DNA of 64,000 nt, from assembly GCA_963989385.1 (NCBI GenBank), contig OZ022502.1:7656501-7720500 (forward strand). Direction: 5' to 3'. The notes under the pieces were generated by a model. It worked only from the letters and a program-made list of their open reading frames with translations, did not search any database and was not told the DNA's origin. Positions 57,196 through 64,000 of the stretch are shown piece by piece. Every line of letters starts with the position of its first letter. Position 1 is the stretch's first letter. The stretch is from Ctena decussata (Eukaryota > Mollusca > Bivalvia > Lucinida > Lucinidae). The position numbers and the translations under genes are program-made.

Positions 57196-57493
57196 TATAG
57201 GATAGCTTCGTGGCCATCCCTGCTAAAGATGTGACCCCTTGGCTTTTCGCTTGTCTTTATTGTTTCCTGTCCCATTGTGTCATTGCCTTATCATCTCATT
57301 TTCATTCCTTTGGTGTATTCATTGTTCCCAATGGATTTATTTTGTTTTTCAGAAAGTAGGTAACTTCCCTGCAGCTGAAGATTGAACCGAATTCCAAGAC
57401 ACCATCGAGATGAAGCCATATATTTACGATAGCTAAGAGACTTTCGGTTGTATTAAACGTCCTCTGATTTGCCCTCACAAATACAAATTACAT

Positions 57494-57729
57494 GAGCCGC
57501 GACGCGACAAAACCAACAATGTGGTTGTGCGCCCAGCGCAGACTCAGATCAGCCTGGGAATCCGCCCAGTCTGATCAGAATCTACGCTGTCCGCATGGAG
57601 GTGGCTAAGATCCTTTGCTACTCTTTGAGCACTTAACGAAGAGTCTGCTGAAACTGGGTGGATGCCCAGGCTGATCTGAGTCTGCGCTGGGCGCACAACC
57701 ACATTGTTGGTTTTGTCGTGTCGCGGCTC
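57494..57729. repeat. Fold-back MITE, family P1, copy 8
   Basis: Full-length palindrome: gagccgcgacgcgacaaaac at the left, ttttgtcgtgtcgcggctc at the right, flanked by acat on both sides. Confidence 0.9.
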
Positions 57730-57796
57730 ACATGCATTATGATAATTTCGTAGAGTAAACCCTAGAAATACCTAGGTATTCTTCGGGCTAGAGGAT

Positions 57797-58075
57797 ATTT
57801 GACTTTTGCAGTTTAAGATCGATTTTTTACTTCACTCATGAACACCAAAAGTGGTATTTTCGCTCGTGGCGATTTTTATTTCACTCATGAACACCAAAAG
57901 TGGTATGTTCACTCGTTCGCCACGAACACCAAAGGTGGTATTTTCACTCGTGGCGATTTTTATTTCACTCATGAACACCAAAAGTGGTATGTTCACTCGT
58001 TCGCCACGAGTGAACATACCACTTTTGGTGTTCATGAGTGAAATAAAAATCGATCTTACACTGAAATAGTCAAAT
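57797..58075. repeat. Fold-back element with internal tandem palindromes
   Basis: The outer arms tttgacttttgcagtttaag, atcgattttt and the inverse gatcttacactgaaatagtc frame repeats of ttcactcatgaacaccaaaa, gtggtatgttcactcgttcg and gccacgag. The whole is nearly symmetrical, so both strands carry similar open frames; these are repeat reading, not genes. Confidence 0.8.
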
Positions 58076-59210
58076 TTTCTGTTTCATTTATGATGTAAAA
58101 TTGCAATAACTCAGTTTATTCCAATGCGTCAGCCATCACGACAGAAACACAACCTTCTTTCTAGTAGTTTTGCGTCAAATTTGATATTCCAGCGTGTTTA
58201 CTGGGTATTATATTGGTTGTAAACTGAGTTTTCAACTTGAAAATAACTTAAAATTTCATTTTGATCATCAGATGTCAAGAAATTTGCAATTAGATATAGC
58301 CTACAGGACACTCAGGCGGCCTGACGTCGCGTGCACTAACAATGTTACTTTGGTGCTTTAACTGACGTCATTAACGTCGTAATGACGTGAAAACATGCGT
58401 AATTAATGTCTAGCTGGATAAGGTATAATCAATAAATCAACAAATAAATGAGACTCGATTTCACAAGTGAGATTATCAGTTCCGACTTCACCGAGAAATC
58501 TCTATAATTCGTTGCAAAGTATAAAAGAAATGTATTACATAGGCTACACATCTTCAAGTGACCCAAGGAATACCTGTACAAACGTAGGCCTACTCGTGTC
58601 TTCGAGAAGCCCAAGGTATGCCTGAGATTACTTCTAAGACTACTCAAAGAAATGTATAATCATTTTTTGCACACCGGATAGAAATGCCATTTTTTTCACC
58701 TGGGATAGAAAACCTTTTCTCCCACCTTTGCCTATATAAGATAGGCTCTCAGCTCATATAAGAAATTTCTATCTTACACCTGGCAACATCTTTCTTATAT
58801 TAGCAACTAAACTTTTTCATTTTTTGACTAATATTTTAATTTTAAATGAACAAAATGGACACGCAAGAATGTCGGATGACGTTTGATAGCAGATCATGGG
58901 TTTGTGACGTCACTCAATTTTAATGACGTCACTAAAACCGGTTGAAAACGTCGCTAGCAAACTTGACGCGCGTGACGTGAGAGGCTAAGGTGCATTTTGT
59001 TTTCGCCCTCTGGAAGATGAAATAGTCCACATATCGTGTTTTCCGTCTAATTTTGAGGTGCAAACTGTGTTTACACCCAGTTTAGGACCCGATAAACACA
59101 CTTGGCTGCTCAAAATTTACTTCAGATCATTGATTAAAAAGTTAGAATTTTCCTGTTCTGAAGCCCAATCCGACTTTAGGTATAAAATCCGCTAACAGTG
59201 GGAGAAAAAT
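58076..59210. other. Non-coding stretch rich in gacgtca motifs
   Basis: Several TGACGTCA or near-matches (about 58360, 58905, 58924). No gene recognised. Confidence 0.45.
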
Positions 59211-59362
59211 AATCCATCATGAGCCAGTCCATGTAGGATAGGTAAATCTCACCCTCAGGGTCGGAATTTTAACCAGGGACTCGGCAAGCCTCGTCCCTGG
59301 TTTAAATTCCGACCCCTTGGGTGAGATTTCCCTATCCTACATGGACACTCATGATGGATTGT
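59211..59362. repeat. Long palindrome, about 150 bp
   Basis: aatccatcatgagccagtcc, atgtaggataggtaaatctc and gggtcggaattttaaccagg are mirrored by cctggtttaaattccgaccc, ttgggtgagatttccctatc and atcatgatggatt-type sequence. The arms are about 65 bp with a tiny loop (gggactcggcaagcctcgtccc). Confidence 0.85.
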
Positions 59363-59429
59363 TATATTCTTGCACACCTTGAAAGGATATCCGCGTGCTT
59401 CACCTGTACCTACAAATCTTATCTCACCC

Positions 59430-60310
59430 ATGTTATCTCACCCAGGGCCGGTAAAAATCACGAGTAGTCAATGCATTGGTTGTATAGGAGCTCACGTACC
59501 TGCGTCGTCAACTGACGTTGGCTTTCTAGATGATGACATCACGAAGATTGCTAAAATGACGTCAGTTTATGCACGCCAGTCGTTGACGAAAAGACCAGAA
59601 TATCAGTCTTGAAAGCGGCGCCTTCTTTCAAAATCAAATTGAAACCTCTCAAGTATTAGAATTACACATTTAAAAAAAACAGGTTCTAAAGTTAAAACAA
59701 AACGTAGTGTGCAAGGAAAAATATCTATCATGGGTGTGAGGTGCTGATAGAAAAATCCTTCACTCGGAATCACTGTTCGGCATCACACGGCAAGCCTCGT
59801 GATGCCGAACAGTGACCCTCGTGACGGATTTTTCTATCTACACCTCATACTCATGAACGATACTTATAATCTTACACATGTTATCTCACCCAGGACCGGA
59901 TAAAATCACGAGCTTTCAATGCATTGGTTGTATAGGAGCTCACGTACCTGCGTCGTCAAGTGACGTTGTCATTTTAGATGATGACGTCACGAAGACGGCA
60001 AAAATGACATCAGTTTATGCACGCCAAGTGTTGACGTTAAGAGCCGAATGAGGGTCGTTGAGAGCGGCGCCTTTTTTCAAAATCAAATTCAAACCTCTCA
60101 AGCATTAGAATTACACATTTAAAAAAACAGGTTCTCAAAGTAAAACAAAACGTAGTGTGCAAGAAAAAGTATCTACCATGGGTGTGAGGTGCGGATTGAA
60201 AAATCCTTCACTCGGAATCACTGTTCGGCATCACGCGGCAAGCCTCGTGATGCCGAACAGTGACCCTCGTGACGGATTTTTCGATCCACTACTCACAACC
60301 ATGATATATA
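59430..60310. repeat. Tandem duplication of about 450-bp units, each with a palindrome
   Basis: Unit 1 begins tgttatctcacccagggccg (about 59429) and unit 2 tgttatctcacccaggaccg (about 59879). Both continue through gcattggttgtataggagct, gacgttg-rich sequence and cctctcaag, and end in a palindrome (ttcactcggaatcactgttc mirrored by gaacagtgaccctcgtgacg). The palindromes share their loop (cggcaagcctcgtg) with the one at 59211. Confidence 0.8.
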
Positions 60311-60543
60311 CTTATAATCCTCGTGTAGCCCATGGAACTACTGTACAAACGTACGCGTGTCTCTGGTAACCCGAGGAATACCTTGTATTGTTCGGGTTTC
60401 CCCAAGTAATTATGCCGAACATGCCAAATAACTGCTTATATACATTTATATACATAAAGTAAAAAAGTTGGGAATGATCAGGTATTAATAGCCCTGCGAT
60501 ATATATATTCGTGGTATTAGTATTACTTTTGAACACTACAATG
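60311..60543. other. Short non-coding spacer
   Basis: No gene seen; a short taatgccgaacatgccaa-type phrase recalls the preceding palindromes. Confidence 0.35.
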
Positions 60544-61235
60544 AAAGTAAAAAGTATGCAAAGACCAGGAACTGAAACAATCAAAATCCAAATCCAGCCC
60601 TCAAACCATAGTTGGAAACAACTAAGATTACAAATAATCAAGATACAGAGAACATATGGCCAACCAAGTGAGCAGCTTGTTCCCAAAAGGTGGCCACTCA
60701 GCAACCCAAACCGAACCAAAAATAATAATAACATACATAAGGTAAAACATCACAGAAACTCTGACACCAAAAACAGGCAACAAAGAACCACAACAGAACT
60801 ACCGCCTTGGAACGGTCAGTAATGAATTACTGGGGGGCTTAAATCGATTTTACAGGCCCAACCTCACCCTCAGTTTCTGAAGTGGTACAAAACATTTAGT
60901 TGGTTGTTCGGTTCGCATGATAACCCTCTAACTCGTCAATGAATCATCACGGTAAACACATAAATCAAATTTCAACACCATGAAGAAGCAAAGAGGAGGA
61001 TTCAACAGATACAACGGGCCGTCTGACAGGTGGAGATCCCTGTCCTGCCAAACAACCCCACTGGAAATCTGAAGCAAAAGAAGGTCACCAGTTGAGCCCC
61101 GGTGGACCAAGCAACAGACAAAAGGGCTCCGGTCCCAACCAACTAAAATATATAGCTTTAGGTCGGGGCCATCATAGAGTCTGACGACCGATCCCCCGGT
61201 GTGCAATTAAAGAGAAATGAAATCTGGGGAATGAA
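60544..61235. repeat. Dispersed repeat R2, longer copy
   Basis: 60544-60832 matches 42984-43272. The sequence continues with ggggggcttaaatcgatttt, acaggcccaacctcaccctc and then about 370 bp that look like further repeat body (ctgtcctgccaaacaacccc, gaccaagcaacagacaaaag, ggtcggggccatcatagagt). It ends close to the left edge of copy E, so it is a candidate carrier or neighbour of that duplicated fragment. Confidence 0.6.
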
Positions 61236-61250
61236 AATTCTATTATTCTA

Positions 61251-62039
61251 AAAATACTACATGAAATATTTGAAGAATTATTTGTTAGAACTGGTGAAAA
61301 GGGCCGATCGCAGTTGATTGAGATTTGTAATTTATTAAAAAGGACTGATTGCGCAACTGTACTAAAGCTATCGCAAAACGTTTCTCCATTCATTGTGGCT
61401 GATGCAGGACTATTTAACAATCTATCTGTATTATGCCTACTAAATAAAGCTTTCGAAGACCACACTGAAGAAATAAAAAGGAAATTTAAAGGTCAATTTA
61501 TTATTCAGGAGGCTGTAAACGATAGAGACCGCTATGACAGCGAAGGAACCCGCCTACACAGCAGTGTAATGTTTAGACCTGGCGAGGTCAAAGGTTTGTT
61601 AGAGGTAGGGGCAGATGTTGACTGTTTGAATAATAAAGGTATGACCCCACTACTATGTCTTTTGAAGACTGGGTTTGTGAAACCGCCAGTGAAGTCAATC
61701 CGAGAAATAATTGGATTATTATTAAACGAGAATCCATCGCTAGGTTTGAATAAAACAGCTGTTGAGTTAGCCATAAATCTTGATAAAGCTTTAAAGACTA
61801 AAGCAACGGTCCACCAACTAGATGGAAAATTATTCACTGACAATCGCGTACATTCACTTCTTGGTGTTGACTATGACATTAATGATCCATTAGTCTACTT
61901 TGGCCCACTTTTGATAGAAAGTGGATTTCCTGTAACGAGAGAAGTACTTAGCAAAGCTCTGGAGAAACCTCTTGCGGATGTAGAACTTGAATATTTTCGT
62001 CAGTTTCTTACTACACCACGGCTTCTCAAGCTGTCTTGT
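61251..62039 (+). pseudogene. Ankyrin/SOCS-box fragment, copy E (captured piece of copy D)
   Basis: These 789 bp align without a gap to 52552-53340 of copy D; I count nine mismatches (four silent, five changing a residue). The homology stops abruptly on both sides: on the left inside KILHEIFEEL, on the right at the Cys of the BC-box (LKLSC), after which unrelated codons run to a stop at 62064-62066. It therefore lacks the Cys/His module, the first ankyrin region and most of the SOCS box. No start codon at the left edge is conserved. The frame is still open, as expected for a very young duplication. It is bounded by repeat R2 on the left and a fold-back element on the right. Confidence 0.85.
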
Positions 62040-62069
62040 TTTTACGTTGTCGTCTTAAAACGTTGATTC

Positions 62070-62910
62070 TTATGGAAGCGCCCTAGTGACAGGTTAAAAA
62101 TATTTATCTCATACGTAGGAGATAGAAAGTCCTACGCCTGACTTAGTAACTCCTACTTAGGATTTACTAACTCCTACGTAGGAGTTAAAAAGTCCTGCGT
62201 AGGACTTAGTAACTCCTACGCAGGACTTAGTAACTCCTACGTAGCACTTACTAACTCCTACGTAGGACTTACTAACTCCTACGAAGGACTTACTAACTAC
62301 TACGTAGGAGTTAATAAGCCGTCGTAGGACTTAGAAATTCCTACGTAGGACTTAGTAACTCCTACGAAGGACTTACTAACTCCTACGTAGGACTTAGTAA
62401 CTCCTACATAGGATTTACTAACTCCTACGTAGGAGTTAATAAGTCCTACGTAGGACTTAGTAACTGCTACGTAGGACTTAGTAAGTCCTACGTAGTAGTT
62501 ACTAACTCCTACGTATGAGATAATAAGTCCTACGTAGGACTTGGTAACTCCCACGTAGGACTTAGTAACTCCTACGTAGGAGTTAGTAAGTCTTACGTAG
62601 GCCTTATTATCTCCTACGTAGGTGTTAGTAAGTCCTACGTAGGTTTTAGAAAGTCCTACGTAGGACTTAGTAAGTCCTACGTAGGACTTATTATATCCTA
62701 CGTAGGGGTTAGTAAGTCCTACGTAGGTGTTAGTAAGTCCTACGTAGGACTTATTATCTCATACGTAGGAGTTAGTAATTCCTACGTAGGAGTTAATATG
62801 TCCTACGTAGGGGTTAGTAAGTCCTACGTAGGGGTTAGTAAGAACTACGTAGGACTTCCTATGTCCTACGTATTAGATAAATATTTTTAACCTGTCACTA
62901 GGACGCTTCC
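62070..62910. mobile_element. Fold-back element filled with palindromic 21-bp satellite
   Basis: The terminal inverted repeats of about 45 bp contain tatggaagcgccctagtgac, aggttaaaaatatttatct and, at the other end, agataaatatttttaacctg, tcactaggacgcttccata. Between them are some 35 variants of tcctacgtaggacttagtaa, each a palindrome around TACGTA. Directions of the ac/gt linkers vary, which makes the array self-complementary at every scale. Open frames through it (repeats of SYVG) are a by-product. Confidence 0.85.
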
Positions 62911-63087
62911 ATAGATTCTAATCGGTATTTATTGAATCCCTTTTTCGGGCGTATGATTGTTTGGTATTTACCAATATACTGATGTAAACAATTCTGAAAG
63001 AAAATTCTTCCAGGCTATTGAGCGTAAACCCAAAATCTCAGACTAAGGCCAGCATTATCTCACAGTTACGTTTCTCTCCGATAAGGG
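62911..63087. other. Short spacer, nothing recognised
   Basis: No feature seen. Confidence 0.35.
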
Positions 63088-63357
63088 CTGCGTAGCGCAA
63101 TCGGTAGGGCGCCTGTCTAAAAGCGAGAGGTCCTGGGTAGCATACCCGGTCCGGCCACTTACTTTTATTTCTCCTTCCGCTGATTCAAGAAGGGCAGTTG
63201 TCAGTTACTGGTGAAAGTAAGTGCACTTAGTATTGGTTAACCGCCTATAAGGTCTAAGCCTGCCGAGGAATAGTGTGATTAGATTAACTGACCGTCCCGA
63301 CATGACCATAGCGGTTTACCGTGAACGTTAAACAATAGAACAACAACAACAACAACA
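63088..63357 (+). repeat. tRNA-derived SINE, family S5, complete copy
   Basis: Head with gcgtagcgcaatcggtaggg (A box) and gaggtcctgggtagcatacc (decayed B box), body cttccgctgattcaagaagg, gtcagttactggtgaaagta and gtcccgacatgaccatagcg, and a (CAA)n tail. The same body, inverted, lies at 37605-37850. Confidence 0.8.
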
Positions 63358-64000
63358 TCAAATCACTTCAATGAAGAAACTTCATAGTCAAATTAACATG
63401 GTGTGATCTTTAAGTTTAACTTAGTGTTTTCTCGCATTGAACTGAATCAACCCCAAATCATTGCACATGAACCGAATTGTAACGATTTGACGTCAATGAT
63501 TCACGTTAAGATTCGTCAGTGTTAAGCCTAATGACATCTTCCACACAATCAATAGCTTTGACTCGAAAAATATGCATAAAATTAATTCGAAAGACCTCAT
63601 AAACAACCCTCATGCTTGTCTTTTTTGCAATGCTTTATATGGGTGAAAATTGTGGCCACCAATCCCTTTGCGCTTATCGCTTTTACCGAATATCGACCAT
63701 AAAGATGGCTCCTGTAATTACATGGTGCCTTAAGCCCCCAAAGCTGTTCATTTTCTTACAATTTCGTTTAGTTCGATGTTGCACTTTAGTGATTTAAAAT
63801 GAAATTCTGATTCCCATATGCCTAAAAAAAATATATATCCCCCCTGCTCCATGGCCTTATGGTTTCCGATCCCCCCTAGTAGATCACAAAAAAATCTGAC
63901 CCCCCTAAATAGTCCCGTCCCAACCTGGTGATAGATGATTTGTCCATTACGTAGTTTGGTCAGTTTATAATTAACAGCCAACGTGGCAAGCGTAATTGGA
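63358..64000. other. Non-coding stretch to the window end
   Basis: No gene recognised. The open frames of 61-77 codons have no motif. Runs of ccccc (about 63838, 63873, 63899) belong to an unrecognised low-complexity repeat. Confidence 0.35.

Noticed and set aside
57832..58069. Overlapping open frames on both strands with repeated NTKSG
   Set aside because: Reading of a fold-back tandem palindrome; both strands give similar peptides, as the symmetry demands.
62300..62554. Minus-strand open frame coding repeats of SYVG, resembling a repetitive structural protein
   Set aside because: It is the palindromic 21-bp satellite read in one frame; the unit length is a multiple of three and lacks stops by chance. 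The array is framed by transposon-like inverted ends.
62090..62890. Regularly spaced palindromes suggesting a CRISPR array
   Set aside because: There are no unique spacers, the linkers are themselves repeats, the context is animal nuclear DNA and no cas-like gene is present.

Overview
The window reads as repeat-rich nuclear DNA of an animal, most likely a marine heterodont bivalve. I infer this from AT-rich intergenic DNA with many tRNA-derived SINEs, very abundant fold-back MITEs of a type I associate with clam genomes, non-LTR, Penelope-like and Ty3/gypsy retroelements, and intronless coding exons preceded by splice acceptors. The species call is recognition, not proof. Nothing looks prokaryotic.

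The only host-like protein genes belong to one family, present five times. Copy A (2881-4590, +) and copy D (51808-53472, +) are intact at 569 and 554 codons. Copy C (31247-32887, -) is complete except for one in-frame TAG. Copy B (-, two halves at 21345-22097 and 17074-17862) is a pseudogene split by about 3.5 kb of retroelement DNA. Copy E (61251-62039, +) is a 789-bp fragment almost identical to the middle and C-terminal part of D. The proteins have a conserved N-terminal Cys/His module (CxC-x3-H, then CPH), degenerate ankyrin-like repeats, a very conserved 'YFGPL-ESGFPV' block, and a C-terminal segment matching a SOCS box: an elongin BC-box (S-L-x3-C-x3-I) followed by a Cul5-box-like P-x3-K-D-F-x-L-L stretch. 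I infer ankyrin/SOCS-box (ASB-like) substrate receptors of a Cullin-RING ubiquitin ligase, with a lineage-specific N-terminal domain. This family is the best candidate here for an undescribed system.

Layout: 0-2.9 kb MITEs; 2.9-4.6 kb copy A; 5-17 kb non-coding DNA with fold-back elements and SINEs; 17-22 kb copy B split by a 5'-inverted LINE and a Penelope-like GIY-YIG fragment; 24.4-29.5 kb a 5-kb terminal-inverted-repeat element carrying a satellite of about 175-bp units; 30-33 kb an RT-like fragment and copy C; 34-37.8 kb SINEs and dispersed repeats; 37.9-43.5 kb a degenerate Ty3/gypsy element inserted in a SINE with a 5-bp target duplication; 43.8-46.8 kb fold-backs, a second RT-like fragment and a transposase DNA-binding remnant; 47.2-49.8 kb a TIR element nested in its own relative; 50-53.5 kb MITEs, a SINE and copy D; 53.6-55.9 kb a repeat of about 322-bp units with RFX X-box-like palindromes; 56-60.3 kb further palindromic elements; 60.5-62.9 kb a dispersed repeat, copy E and a fold-back element filled with palindromic 21-bp units; 63.1 kb a SINE.

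All alignments were made by eye. Boundaries of repeats are approximate unless a target-site duplication or clean junction is described.
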